Shown here piece by piece: positions 1 through 10,106 of a DNA stretch of 64,000 nt. The stretch's first letter is position 1. Each line of letters opens with the position of its first letter. A model generated the notes under the pieces. That model was not told the DNA's origin. It did not search any database and saw only the letters and a program-made list of their open reading frames with translations. The translations under genes and the position numbers were made by a program. This DNA comes from Streptomyces xanthii (GTDB lineage: Bacteria; Actinomycetota; Actinomycetes; Streptomycetales; Streptomycetaceae): contig NZ_CP061282.1 of assembly GCF_014621695.1 (NCBI RefSeq), positions 186,001-250,000 of the forward strand, read 5' to 3'.

Positions 1-3000
1 GACCTCACCGTCGACTTCCCGCTCGACACCCCGGGCGCGGACACCGTGCGCGAGGCGATGGTGCCGCTCGAGCTCGACACCGGCCTGTGGGAGGAGATCA
101 CCGGCTTCTCCCGCGCGCACCGGGCCGGCGCCGCCGCCGTGCTGCTCGCCGCCTACCTCAAGGCCCTCGGCACGTACGGCCGGCAGCAGGCGCCCACCGT
201 CGGCGTGCCGCTCGGCGCCCGCACCGACCCGCGCTTCGACCGCACCGTCGGCTACTTCGTCCGCACGCTCCTCGTGCGCGCCCCGGCCCAGGAGCCGGAG
301 CTGACCGCCGCCGGCTTCGTCACCGGCGTGCAGACCGAACTGGCCCGCGCCGTCGATCACGCTCGCCTGCCCTTCCCGCGCATCGCCCGCCTGGCCCCCG
401 GCGGCGCCACCGCGGACCCGTTCAACTGCACCTTCGTCATGCACAGCTGGGCCGATCCGGGCACCGCCGCCGACGAGGGCGTCGCGCTGCGCGGCGGACT
501 GCGCGCCCGCTGGCGCCAGGACGTGCCCACCCCCGGCCTCGGCCTGCTCACCCTGGAGCTGTACGAGGGCGGCGGCACGCTGCGCGGCCGGCTCAAGTAC
601 GACGCCACGCGCATCGAGGCGGCGACCGCCGAGGCGTTCGCCGACCATGTCACCGAACTGGCCCGGCAGTTGGTGCGCCGCCCGGACGCGGCCGTCGCCG
701 ACCTCGACGGGATCGGTCCGCGCGCCCGCGCCACCCTCGACTTCCTCAACGCCACCGACCACCGACTCGACGACACCGACATCGACACGCTGATCCGCCG
801 GGCGGCCCAGGACGACCCGGACGCCGTCGCCGTCGAGTTCGGCGAGCGCCGCTGGACCCGCCGGGAACTGGACGCCCGGATCGAGGCGTACGCCACCGGG
901 CTGAGCGCCCGCGGCGTGCGGCCCGGGGACCGGGTCGGCGTGCTGCTGCCGCGCACCGACGAGGCCGTCGCCGCGATGCTCGGCATCCTGCGCACCGGCG
1001 CCGCCTACGTGCCGATCGACGCCGCCCACCCGGAGGCCCGGCGCCGCCACATCGTCGACAGCAGCGGCATCCGGCTCGCCGTCGTCGACCCCGAGACGGC
1101 CCAGGCCTGTCCGGCCGGACCCGAGCGGGTCCCGCTGGACGAGCTCGCCCGGCCCGGCACGGCCGACGTACGAGGCCCCCGCCCGGGCGACGCCCTGCAC
1201 ATCCTGTACACCTCCGGCTCCACCGGCACGCCCAAGGGCGTCCAGCTCAGCCACCGCGCCCTGGTCACCGACGTCCTCGCCGCCGTACGCCACTTCGGCA
1301 TCGGGCCGGACGACGCGATGCTGCTCAAGGCCCCGTTCACCTTCGACGTCAGCGCCCACGAGATGCTCGTCGCGCTGGTGTCCGGCGCCCGGCTGATCGT
1401 GGCGCCGCCGGACGCCGAGCGCGACCCCGACGTGATGGCCGAGGCCGTCGAACGCCACGGCGTCACCCTGCTGCACGCCGTCCCCTCCCAACTGCGGCTG
1501 CTCATCGAGGCGGACGCCTTCCGGCGCAACCGGACGCTGCGTACCGTCGTGTCCACGGGCGAGACGCTGCCCAACGAACTGCGCGCCGCGTTCGAGGCCG
1601 CGCACCCGGCCCGGCTGCACAACGCGTACGGGCCGACCGAGACCTCGTACTCCACGGTCTTCTCCTGGAGCCGGGACGAGGACGCCTTCTGGACCCGGCG
1701 CGCCGACGTGCCGATCGGGGTCCCCTTCGACAACATCCGCTGCTACGTGCTCGACGAGGCCCTGCGCGAACTCCCGCCGGGGGCCCCGGGCGAGCTGTGG
1801 ATCGGCGGCGGCACCGTCTCCGACGGCTACGTCGGCGACCCCGAGCGCACCGCGGAGCGCTACCGCACCCTGGACCTCGGCCCGCGCACCGAGACCGTCT
1901 ACCGCACCGGCGACCTGGTCCGGCTGCTGCCCGGCGGCGCGCTCACCCATCTGGGCCGGCTCGACGACCAGGTGAAGATCAACGGCAACCGGGTCGAACT
2001 GGGCGAGGTGCGCGGCGCGTTGATGTCGCTGCGCGAGGTGCGGGACGCCACGGTCCAGGTGTCCCGGCACGCCGGCGGCAGCCTGCAGATCGTCGCCCAC
2101 GTGGTGACGAGCGCCGAGGTGACGCGGGTGCGCGCGGAACTGGCCCGGCTGCTGCCGTCCCACATGGTCCCCGCCCATCTCCACCGCGTCCCCGTCATCC
2201 CCGTCCTGCCGAACGGCAAGACCGACCGGCAGGCCCTGGCCCGGCTCGCGGCCCAGGGCGACCGGCCGGCCGAGCCGGCACAGCCCGAGACGGACACCGA
2301 CATCGCACGGCCCGCACAGCACGTGAAGGACGCCGAGATCGCACAGCCCGTACAGCCCGTACAGCCCGTACAGCCCGCACAGCCCGTGACCCCCGTCGCG
2401 GCCACGGTCCCGTCCGCCCCCGCCGCGCTGCCCGCCGTGCGCGCCGTCTGGCGGGAGCTGCTGGGGGAGGCGCGGGACGACGCGCAGTTCTTCGAGGCCG
2501 GCGGCGACTCCATCCTCGCCATGCAGATGGTGTCCCGGCTGCGCCGTGAGGGCCTCACCCTGACCATGCGCGACATCTACCGGCACCCGGTCCTGGCCGC
2601 GCTCGCCGCCCACCTGGACGAGTCGGCCCCCGCACCCGCGCCGGTACCGTCCCCCGCCGCGACCACCCCGGCCACCGGCACCACCGCGCCCGCCGCGCCC
2701 CGCGGCGCCGCGTCACCGCTCGCGCCGGTGCAGTCCTGGTTCTTCCGGCACATCAGAACCGACGCCCACCAGTGGAACCAGTCGGTGCTCCTGGAGCTGA
2801 ACCGGCCCGTCGACCCCACCGTGCTGCGCCTGGCCCTCCAGGCCGTCGTCGCCGCCCACCCCGCGCTCAGCGCCCGCTTCGAGGCCGGCGCCGACGGCGA
2901 CCACGCGGAGGGCCGCATGATCGCCGCAGCCCCGTTCGCCGCGTACGAGCCCCGCGACGTGCTGCGCGAGTGCCAGGTGCACGACGACGCCGAACTCGAC

Positions 3001-6000
3001 GGCGCCCTGGAGGACATCGAGGCGAGCCTCGACCCGCTCGACGGGGTGCACGTGCGGGCCCTGCTCGCGCACGACCACCGCCGGCCCGACAGCGACGGCC
3101 TGCTCCTCATCGCCGTCCACCACCTCGTCGTCGACGGCGTGTCCTGGCGCATCCTCCTGGAGGACCTGGAGCACGCGCTCACCTCCCTGTCCGACGGCGC
3201 CCTGCCCGCCCTGCCCGACGAGGCGTGCCGCTACGAGGACTGGGTCGCCTCCCTGCCCGCCGTCGCCGCCCGGCCCGGCGAGGCCGAGCACTGGCGTTCC
3301 CTCGCCGACGCCCGCGGCGCGGCGCAGAGCCTGCTGCTCACCACGCCCGCGCCCGACGAACGGGACATCCGCCGCGTCGAGTTCGCGCTCGACCCCGAGG
3401 CCACCGCCCGTCTCATCGGCCCGCTGCCCCGCCGCCTCGGCCTCCAGGTGCACCAGGTGATGACCGGCGCCTTCGCGCAGGCCCTCGCCCGCTGGCGCGG
3501 CACCCGCCAGGTGACCTTCGACGTGGAGACCCACGGCCGGCACGGCCGCGACGACCTCTTCCGCACCGTCGGCTGGTTCACCTCCATCCACCCGGTCGTG
3601 CTGGCCGCCGAACGCGCCCAGGACCCGGAGGGCTGGCTCGCCGAGGTCACGCAGGGGCTGACCGAGGTGCCGGAGGGCGGCGTCGGGTTCGGCGCGTGCC
3701 GCGAGTTCTCCGACGACCCCGCTCTGCGCACCCTCCTGCGGGCACTGCCGCCCGCCCTCGTCTGCTTCAACTACTACGGCCAGGCCGACCAGTTGAGCCC
3801 CAACGGCGGCTTCACCATGTCCGGCCGCCCCATCCCGCGCGAGCACTCCGCACGCTGCGAGCGCGTGTACGGCATCGAGGTGTACGGCATCGTCCACGGC
3901 GGCCGGCTGCGCATGGGGCTCACCTGGGTCCCGAGCCCCGCCGACGGCGTCGACGAGGCGGGCGTCGAGGCGCTCGTCGACCAGATGCGCTGGGTCCTCG
4001 CGACCCTCGCCGGCGCCGACCCGCAGGACGTGTCCGCCGCCGAGATCGCCGCCCCCGGCCGCCCCGTCGCCCCCGCCCGCAACACGCCCCGCAGCGCCGT
4101 CGAACGGGAGGAGGACGACCTGCCCCGTGCCGTCCTGCCGATCGAGGCCGAGGAGCGGGAGACGGTGCCGGTCACGCCTCAGCAGCACGGCCTGCTCCTC
4201 GACGCCCTCGCCCACCGCGGCACCGGCCGCTACGTCGAGCAGCTGTACTGGCGCTGGTACGGCGCCCTGGACACCGAGCGCTTCGCCGCCGCGTGGCGGT
4301 CCGTGTTCGAGCGCGAGACGGTCCTGCGGGCCGCCTTCGACTGGGACGAGGACCCCCGCCTCGTCCTGCACGAAGGCGTCACCCCCGAGATCGTCCGGCA
4401 CCCCGCCGGCACCGTCGACTGGGACGAACTCCTCGAGCGGGACCGGGAGCGCGGCTTCGACCTGCGCGAGCCCGGCCTGCTGCGCGCCACCCTCGTCGAC
4501 GACGCGGCCGCCGACGGCCCGGACGCCGACGGCGCCCCCTCGACCCGCGTCCTGATCACCTTCCACCACGTGCTCCTGGACGGCTGGAGCGTCTCCGTCC
4601 TGCTCCAGGAGTTCTACCGGGCCTACCTCGTCGGCGGCGACCTGCCCGGCAGCGAACGGCGCCCCGACATCCGCGACTACGCGCGCTGGCTGGCCGAGCA
4701 GGACACCGCGCCCGCCCGGGAGTTCTGGTCGGCGGCCGTCCCGTCGGCCGCCCCGGCCGTGCGGCCCGCCCTGCCCGGCCCCGCGACCGAGGAGCACGGC
4801 TGGGGCCGCGCCGAGGTCCGCATCGAGCGGTCCGAGGCCGACCGGCTGCGCGCCTGGGCCGCGGCCCGCGCCGCGACCGAGTCCAGCGCCCTCCAGGCCG
4901 TGTGGGCCCTGCTCCTGTACCGCGCCTCCGGAGCGGACGGCGTCGCCCCGGTCGGCTTCGGCGTCACCGTGTCCGGCCGCGGCATCCCCCTCGACTCGAT
5001 CGAGCGGCTGCCCGGACTGCTCATGAACTCGCTCCCCATGACCATCCAGGTCGACCCCGCCCACACCGTGCCGCGGCTGCTGACCGAACTGCGCGACCAG
5101 GCCCTCGACATGGCCGCCTACGAATGGGTGTCGACCGGACAGATCCACGAGTGGAGCGGGCGCCGGGCCGACGAGAAGCTCGTCGAGAGCCTCATCGTCT
5201 TCGAGAACTACCCGCGCTCCTCCGACGACCTGGAGGCGGCCCTCGCCGCGCACGACATCCGCGTCGAGCTCCCCGAGGCCGCCGGATCCCAGACCGCGTT
5301 CCCCGTCACCCTGCTCGCCCACCGCGACGTGGACGGCAGCCTCGTCCTCACCGCCGTGCACGACCGCGGCCGGATCGCGGACCGGGACGCCGGCCGCCTC
5401 GTCGCCCAGTGCGCCCGCCTGCTGCGCGAGCTGCCGGACACCGCCGACGACGCGACCACGGTCGGGGACATCGTCGCCGGCCTGGACGCCGCCGACCTGC
5501 CCCGCATGGCCGAGCGCGCCGAACCGGGCACCGACGAGGCCGGCGGCGCGCACGTCACCTGGCCCGAAGGACCCAGCACCCGCCTGGTGAAGGAAGCCTG
5601 GGAGGCCGTCTTCGGCAGCGAACCCCTCGACGCCGGAGCGCACTTCTTCGAAGCCGGCGGCCACTCGCTCCTCGCGATGCGGCTGCTGCGCGAGATCAAC
5701 ACCCGATCCGGACGCACCCTGCGTCTCGACGAACTCCTCGCCCACCCCAGGGCGGGACAGATCGCCGGGCTGCTCGGCCGGGACCCCGGAGACGACGACG
5801 CCACTTCCCCCCGCGGCGTCCTCGTCCCCCTGCGTCCCGCCGGGCAGCCCGGTGCCACCACCGTCTACCTCGTCCACCCGCCGGGCGGCCAGGTCGCCTG
5901 CTACGCGCAGCTCGCCCACTGCTACGAGGGCCCCGAGGCGCTCGTCGGCATCCGCGACCCGCGCGTCGACGAACCCGAGCCGCGCCACCTCACCGCCGAG

Positions 6001-6678
6001 CAGCTCGCCGACCACTACGTCGAGGCCCTGCGCCCCGCGCTCGACGCGGGCGAGCGGATCGTCCTGGGCGGCTTCTCCGGCGGCGGCGTCATCGCCTACG
6101 AGATGGCCCGGCTGATCACCGCCGAGGGCGGCCGGCCCCCGCTGGTCCTCCTCGTCGACGCGGGCGCGCCCGACGGCGAACTCACCGACGCCGACGCCGA
6201 GGGATCCTTCGCCAACCAGCTGCGGGCCGTCGCCGAGGGCCGCACCCCCGCACCGGACGCCGAGGGCCCCGGCGCACGCCCGGCCGGAGCGACCGCCGGC
6301 GCGGACGCCGACCCGCTCGCCGAACCGGACGGCTCCGCCTCCTACCTGAGCGAGATCGCCCAGATCGCCGACTGGATGCGCGGCGACGGCGGCGGCGACC
6401 CGGTCGCCCTCATGCGCGACAGCGTCGAGGCCGTCCAGCGCTACCGCCCCCGGCCCTACGACGGCCCCGCGACCGTGCTGCGCGCGGGCGACACCGGCTT
6501 CGGCAAGGGCACCGAGTACGACGAGAGCGACCGCTTCCACGCACGGCCCGGCCTCGGCTGGGAGGACCACGTCGAAGACCTGTCCATCCGGGTCGTACCG
6601 GGCAACCACGTGACGATGCTGACCGGCGACAACGTCCGCCGCCTGGCCCGCATCCTCGCCTCCGCCGTCCGCCGCTGA
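1..6678 (+). CDS. Nonribosomal peptide synthetase, 5'-truncated: (C)-A-PCP-E-C-PCP-TE
   Basis: The reading frame is open at base 1, so the gene starts before the window. Domains by position: C-terminal half of a condensation domain (1-720); adenylation domain (760-2240) with A3 ILYTSGSTGTPKG near 1201, NAYGPTET near 1618, YRTGDLV near 1900 and NGKTDR near 2212; carrier protein with GGDS serine codon 2509-2511; epimerization domain (2710-4080) with HHLVVDG near 3118 and the NYYGQ motif; second condensation domain (4140-5500) with HHVLLDGWS near 4564; second carrier with serine 5665-5667; thioesterase (5815-6678) with GFSGG, serine 6076-6078. It should install a D-residue, condense it to a unit on the last carrier and release the peptide. 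The last module has no adenylation domain, so that carrier must be loaded in trans. My reading of the specificity pocket (D-V-H-H-V-T-A-Y-S) matches no code I know. Flavin monooxygenases follow on the same strand. Confidence 0.95.
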   Translation, partial: DLTVDFPLDTPGADTVREAMVPLELDTGLWEEITGFSRAHRAGAAAVLLAAYLKALGTYGRQQAPTVGVPLGARTDPRFDRTVGYFVRTLLVRAPAQEPELTAAGFVTGVQTELARAVDHARLPFPRIARLAPGGATADPFNCTFVMHSWADPGTAADEGVALRGGLRARWRQDVPTPGLGLLTLELYEGGGTLRGRLKYDATRIEAATAEAFADHVTELARQLVRRPDAAVADLDGIGPRARATLDFLNATDHRLDDTDIDTLIRRAAQDDPDAVAVEFGERRWTRRELDARIEAYATGLSARGVRPGDRVGVLLPRTDEAVAAMLGILRTGAAYVPIDAAHPEARRRHIVDSSGIRLAVVDPETAQACPAGPERVPLDELARPGTADVRGPRPGDALHILYTSGSTGTPKGVQLSHRALVTDVLAAVRHFGIGPDDAMLLKAPFTFDVSAHEMLVALVSGARLIVAPPDAERDPDVMAEAVERHGVTLLHAVPSQLRLLIEADAFRRNRTLRTVVSTGETLPNELRAAFEAAHPARLHNAYGPTETSYSTVFSWSRDEDAFWTRRADVPIGVPFDNIRCYVLDEALRELPPGAPGELWIGGGTVSDGYVGDPERTAERYRTLDLGPRTETVYRTGDLVRLLPGGALTHLGRLDDQVKINGNRVELGEVRGALMSLREVRDATVQVSRHAGGSLQIVAHVVTSAEVTRVRAELARLLPSHMVPAHLHRVPVIPVLPNGKTDRQALARLAAQGDRPAEPAQPETDTDIARPAQHVKDAEIAQPVQPVQPVQPAQPVTPVAATVPSAPAALPAVRAVWRELLGEARDDAQFFEAGGDSILAMQMVSRLRREGLTLTMRDIYRHPVLAALAAHLDESAPAPAPVPSPAATTPATGTTAPAAPRGAASPLAPVQSWFFRHIRTDAHQWNQSVLLELNRPVDPTVLRLALQAVVAAHPALSARFEAGADGDHAEGRMIAAAPFAAYEPRDVLRECQVHDDAELDGALEDIEASLDPLDGVHVRALLAHDHRRPDSDGLLLIAVHHLVVDGVSWRILLEDLEHALTSLSDGALPALPDEACRYEDWVASLPAVAARPGEAEHWRSLADARGAAQSLLLTTPAPDERDIRRVEFALDPEATARLIGPLPRRLGLQVHQVMTGAFAQALARWRGTRQVTFDVETHGRHGRDDLFRTVGWFTSIHPVVLAAERAQDPEGWLAEVTQGLTEVPEGGVGFGACREFSDDPALRTLLRALPPALVCFNYYGQADQLSPNGGFTMSGRPIPREHSARCERVYGIEVYGIVHGGRLRMGLTWVPSPADGVDEAGVEALVDQMRWVLATLAGADPQDVSAAEIAAPGRPVAPARNTPRSAVEREEDDLPRAVLPIEAEERETVPVTPQQHGLLLDALAHRGTGRYVEQLYWRWYGALDTERFAAAWRSVFERETVLRAAFDWDEDPRLVLHEGVTPEIVRHPAGTVDWDELLERDRERGFDLREPGLLRATLVDDAAADGPDADGAPSTRVLITFHHVLLDGWSVSVLLQEFYRAYLVGGDLPGSERRPDIRDYARWLAEQDTAPAREFWSAAVPSAAPAVRPALPGPATEEHGWGRAEVRIERSEADRLRAWAAARAATESSALQAVWALLLYRASGADGVAPVGFGVTVSGRGIPLDSIERLPGLLMNSLPMTIQVDPAHTVPRLLTELRDQALDMAAYEWVSTGQIHEWSGRRADEKLVESLIVFENYPRSSDDLEAALAAHDIRVELPEAAGSQTAFPVTLLAHRDVDGSLVLTAVHDRGRIADRDAGRLVAQCARLLRELPDTADDATTVGDIVAGLDAADLPRMAERAEPGTDEAGGAHVTWPEGPSTRLVKEAWEAVFGSEPLDAGAHFFEAGGHSLLAMRLLREINTRSGRTLRLDELLAHPRAGQIAGLLGRDPGDDDATSPRGVLVPLRPAGQPGATTVYLVHPPGGQVACYAQLAHCYEGPEALVGIRDPRVDEPEPRHLTAEQLADHYVEALRPALDAGERIVLGGFSGGGVIAYEMARLITAEGGRPPLVLLVDAGAPDGELTDADAEGSFANQLRAVAEGRTPAPDAEGPGARPAGATAGADADPLAEPDGSASYLSEIAQIADWMRGDGGGDPVALMRDSVEAVQRYRPRPYDGPATVLRAGDTGFGKGTEYDESDRFHARPGLGWEDHVEDLSIRVVPGNHVTMLTGDNVRRLARILASAVRR
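2342..2397 (+). repeat. Short in-frame repeat in NRPS A-PCP linker
   Basis: A 9-bp unit (cagcccgta and close variants) is repeated about five times and encodes Gln-Pro-Val/Ala units. It lies between the adenylation domain and the first carrier protein and is a flexible linker. The repeat keeps the reading frame. Confidence 0.75.
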
Positions 6679-6713
6679 CGCCGCGCGCACCGAACCCAGG
6701 GAGAGCACCGAAC

Positions 6714-8006
6714 ATGACCACGCCCCGCCGGCGCATCACGCTCGCCGGCATCATCGACGGCCCCGGCGGCCACGTCGCCGCCTGGCGCCACCCGTCGACC
6801 CAGGCGGACGCCCAGCTCGACTTCGAGTTCCACAAGAAGAACGCGCAGACCCTCGAACGCGGCCTGTTCGACGCCGTGTTCATCGCCGACATCGTCGCCG
6901 TGTGGGGCACCCGCCTGGACTCGCTGTGCCGCACCTCGCGCACCGAGCACTTCGAACCGCTGACCCTGCTCGCCGCCTACGCCGCGGCCACCGAGCACAT
7001 CGGCCTGTGCGCCACCGCGACGACCACGTACAACGAACCGGCCCACATCGCGCGCCGCTTCGCCTCTCTCGACCACCTCAGCGGCGGCCGCGCCGGCTGG
7101 AACGTCGTCACCTCCGCCGCCCCCTGGGAGTCCGCGAACTTCGGCTTCCCCGAGCACCTGGAGCACGGCAAGCGCTACGAGCGGGCCCAGGAGTTCATCG
7201 AGGTCGTCAAGGCGCTCTGGGACAGCGAGGGCCGCCCGATCGACCACCACGGCGCGCACTTCGACGAGAGCGGACCGCTCGACGTCGCCCGCCCGCCGCA
7301 GGGCCGGCCCGTCATCATCCAGGCCGGGTCCTCGCCCGTGGGCCGCGAGTTCGCCGCCCGCCACGCCGAGGTGATCTTCACCCGGCACAACACGCTCCCC
7401 GACGCCCAGGCCTTCTACTCCGACCTCAAGGAACGCGTCGCCGCCCAGGGCCGCGACCCCGAGAAGGTCCTCGTGTGGCCCACCCTCGCGCCGATCGTCG
7501 CCGCCACCGAGACCGAGGCGAAGCAGCGGCTCCAGGAGCTTCAGGACCTCACCCACGACCACGTGGCGCTGCGCACCCTCCAGGACTTCCTCGGCGACGA
7601 CGTCGACCTCAGCACCTACCCGATCGACGGCCCCGTGCCCGACATCCCGTACACCAACCAGTCCCAGTCGACGACCGAGCGGCTCATCGGCCTCGCCCGC
7701 GCCGAGAACCTTTCGATCCGCGGCCTCGCCCTGCGGCTCATGGGCGACATCGTCGTCGGCACGCCGGAGCAGCTCGCCGACCACATGGAGAGCTGGTTCA
7801 CCGGCCGCGGCGCCGATGGCTTCAACATCGACTTCCCGTACCTGCCGGGCTCCGCCGACGACTTCGTCGACCACGTCGTGCCCGAACTCCAGCGCCGCGG
7901 CCTGTACCGCACCTCCTACGAGGGCGGCACGCTGCGCGAGAACCTCGGCCTCGACACCCCCGCGCCGGCCCGCGCCACCGACGTCCCCGCAGGAGCCACC
8001 GCATGA
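6714..8006 (+). CDS. NtaA/SnaA/DszA-family FMN-dependent monooxygenase
   Basis: 430 aa, full length for the NtaA/SnaA/DszA class of flavin monooxygenases, which use FMNH2 from a partner reductase. Family-like segments include the N-terminal beta strand with HVAAWRHP, the FIADIVAVWG stretch, LSGGRAGWNVVTS (about residues 123-135) and the ARPPQGRPVIIQAGSS flavin-phosphate region. The ATG follows a GGGAGA ribosome site, 36 bp after the NRPS stop, and overlaps the next gene by 4 bp (ATGA). The position suggests oxidative tailoring of the NRPS product, for example N-oxygenation, dehydrogenation or C-S chemistry. The substrate is not visible in the sequence. No flavin reductase gene is in the window. 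Confidence 0.9.
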   Translation: MTTPRRRITLAGIIDGPGGHVAAWRHPSTQADAQLDFEFHKKNAQTLERGLFDAVFIADIVAVWGTRLDSLCRTSRTEHFEPLTLLAAYAAATEHIGLCATATTTYNEPAHIARRFASLDHLSGGRAGWNVVTSAAPWESANFGFPEHLEHGKRYERAQEFIEVVKALWDSEGRPIDHHGAHFDESGPLDVARPPQGRPVIIQAGSSPVGREFAARHAEVIFTRHNTLPDAQAFYSDLKERVAAQGRDPEKVLVWPTLAPIVAATETEAKQRLQELQDLTHDHVALRTLQDFLGDDVDLSTYPIDGPVPDIPYTNQSQSTTERLIGLARAENLSIRGLALRLMGDIVVGTPEQLADHMESWFTGRGADGFNIDFPYLPGSADDFVDHVVPELQRRGLYRTSYEGGTLRENLGLDTPAPARATDVPAGATA

Positions 8007-8836
8007 GCGCCCCGATTCTCGCCGGCCGGATCGACACGCACGCCGACGGCGCCACGTTCGACACGCTCACCGCTGTCGCCCGCGCCGCGGAGGCCGCCGG
8101 CTTCGACGCCCTGATCCTCGACGACTCGACGCGGCCCGCCGCCGGGCCCGGCCGCTTCGAGGCCACGACGCTCGCCGCGGCGCTCGCCGCCCGCACCGAG
8201 CGCATCGGCCTGATCGTCTCCGCGCTCCCCGCCGACCAGGCGCCCTACCACGTGGCCCGCATCGTCGCCTCCCTCGACCACCTCGGCCGGGGCCGCACCG
8301 GCTGGCTCGCCGGCACCGGCGACCCCGAGGGCCGGACCGCCGAACTGATCGACGTCGCCCGCGGGCTGTGGGACAGCTTCGACGACGACGCCTACGTCCA
8401 CGACCGCGCCGACGGCCTGTACTGGCGCCTCGACGCGATGCACCGCCTCGACCACCAGGGTCGCCACTACGACGTCGCCGGCCCCCTCAACGTGGCCCGC
8501 CCGCCGCAGGGCCACCCCGTCGTCGCCGTGTCCGGGCCCGCCCTGGCCGCGCACGCCGACCTCGTCCTGCTCGACGACCCGGCCGACGTGCCCGGCGTCC
8601 GCGACCGGGCCCCCGGCGCCAAGATCCTGCTGACCACGCCCGCCGGCGCCGGGGACCTCCTCGCCGCCTCGGGCGCCGACGGTCTCGTCGTCGACCTGCG
8701 CGACGCCCGCGACCCGGAACGCGTCACGGCCGCCGGAGTCTCCGGCCGCCCGCACGCGCCGACCCTGCGCGCCCGGCTCGGACTGCACCGCCCCGCCGGC
8801 CGGTACGCCGACGCCGCCGTCACCGCCACGGCCTGA
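8003..8836 (+). CDS. Short luciferase-like monooxygenase homologue
   Basis: 277 aa, clearly related to the preceding enzyme: shared blocks are ASLDHLGRGRTGWL, the GLWDSF segment and VARPPQGHPVV. It is about 150 residues shorter, and the C-terminal barrel half is compressed and diverged. The start overlaps the upstream stop (ATGA), so the pair is translationally coupled. It may be a non-catalytic partner, a second subunit as in two-component SnaA/SnaB-type enzymes, or a decaying duplicate. Family membership is firm; activity is not. Confidence 0.8.
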   Translation: MSAPILAGRIDTHADGATFDTLTAVARAAEAAGFDALILDDSTRPAAGPGRFEATTLAAALAARTERIGLIVSALPADQAPYHVARIVASLDHLGRGRTGWLAGTGDPEGRTAELIDVARGLWDSFDDDAYVHDRADGLYWRLDAMHRLDHQGRHYDVAGPLNVARPPQGHPVVAVSGPALAAHADLVLLDDPADVPGVRDRAPGAKILLTTPAGAGDLLAASGADGLVVDLRDARDPERVTAAGVSGRPHAPTLRARLGLHRPAGRYADAAVTATA

Positions 8837-8866
8837 CACTCCGTCCGCCCTGCCCTTTGGAGAACC

Positions 8867-10075
8867 ATGTCCTCTCGCCTGTTCACCTCGGAGTCCGTCA
8901 CCGAGGGCCACCCCGACAAGATCGCCGACCAGATCAGCGACACGATCCTGGACGCCCTGCTGCGCGAGGACCCCGCCTCCCGCGTCGCCGTCGAGACCCT
9001 GATCACCACCGGCCAGGTCCACATCGCCGGCGAGGTCACGACGAAGGCCTACGCGCCGATCGCCCAGCTCGTGCGCGACACGATCCTGGACATCGGCTAC
9101 GACTCCTCGGCCAAGGGCTTCGACGGCGCGTCCTGCGGCGTCTCCGTCTCCATCGGCGCCCAGTCGCCCGACATCGCACAGGGCGTCGACACGGCGTACG
9201 AGAAGCGCGTCGAGGGCGACGACGACGAGCTGGACCAGCAGGGCGCCGGCGACCAGGGCCTGATGTTCGGCTACGCGACCAACGAGACGCCGAACCTGAT
9301 GCCGCTCCCGATCGAGCTGGCCCACCGGCTCTCGCGCCGGCTGACGGAGGTCCGCAAGGACGGCACGCTCCCGTACCTGCGCCCCGACGGCAAGACCCAG
9401 GTCACCATCGAGTACCGCGGCAGCCGCCCGGTCCGTCTCGACACCGTCGTCGTCTCCTCCCAGCACGCGCCCGACATCGACCTGGGCTCGCTGCTCACCC
9501 CGGACATCCAGGAGCACGTCGTCGAGCACGTCCTGGCCCGGCTCGCCGAGGACGGCATCAAGCTCGAGACCGACGACTACCGCCTGCTGGTCAACCCGAC
9601 CGGCCGCTTCGAGATCGGCGGCCCGATGGGCGACGCCGGCCTCACCGGCCGCAAGATCATCATCGACACCTACGGCGGCTACGCCCGCCACGGCGGCGGC
9701 GCCTTCTCCGGCAAGGACCCGTCCAAGGTCGACCGCTCGGCCGCCTACGCGATGCGCTGGGTCGCCAAGAACGTCGTCGCCGCCGGCCTCGCCGAGCGCT
9801 GCGAGGTCCAGGTCGCGTACGCGATCGGCAAGGCCGAGCCCGTCGGCCTCTTCGTCGAGACCTTCGGCACCGGCCGCGTCTCCCAGGACCGTATCGAGCA
9901 GGCCGTCCGCGAGGTCTTCGACCTGCGCCCGGCCGCGATCATCCGCGACCTCGACCTGCTCCGTCCGATCTACGCCCGGACGGCCGCCTACGGACACTTC
10001 GGCCGCGAACTGCCCGACTTCACCTGGGAGCGGACCGACCGCGCCCAGCAGCTCAAGCTGGCCGTCGGTGTCTGA
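8867..10075 (+). CDS. metK: S-adenosylmethionine synthetase
   Basis: 402 aa, normal length for MetK. It makes SAM from methionine and ATP in the cytosol. Visible hallmarks are the N-terminal [19 protein letters not shown], the [15 protein letters not shown]-binding motif and [21 protein letters not shown] ribosome site lies 4 nt before the ATG. It opens a five-gene operon (metK, adenosine kinase, metH, metF, ahcY) that supplies SAM and recycles S-adenosylhomocysteine. It is likely an extra pathway copy, since streptomycetes also carry a housekeeping metK; that cannot be checked here. Confidence 0.97.
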   Translation: MSSRLFTSESVTEGHPDKIADQISDTILDALLREDPASRVAVETLITTGQVHIAGEVTTKAYAPIAQLVRDTILDIGYDSSAKGFDGASCGVSVSIGAQSPDIAQGVDTAYEKRVEGDDDELDQQGAGDQGLMFGYATNETPNLMPLPIELAHRLSRRLTEVRKDGTLPYLRPDGKTQVTIEYRGSRPVRLDTVVVSSQHAPDIDLGSLLTPDIQEHVVEHVLARLAEDGIKLETDDYRLLVNPTGRFEIGGPMGDAGLTGRKIIIDTYGGYARHGGGAFSGKDPSKVDRSAAYAMRWVAKNVVAAGLAERCEVQVAYAIGKAEPVGLFVETFGTGRVSQDRIEQAVREVFDLRPAAIIRDLDLLRPIYARTAAYGHFGRELPDFTWERTDRAQQLKLAVGV

Positions 10076-10106
10076 CCGGGGCGCTCGGCCCGACGGGAGT
10101 GCTCGC

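Noticed and set aside
2713..6708. A 1,331-aa minus-strand frame opposite the NRPS.
   Set aside because: Gly/Val/Asp-rich with no recognisable motif; the plus strand carries clear E, C, PCP and TE motifs.
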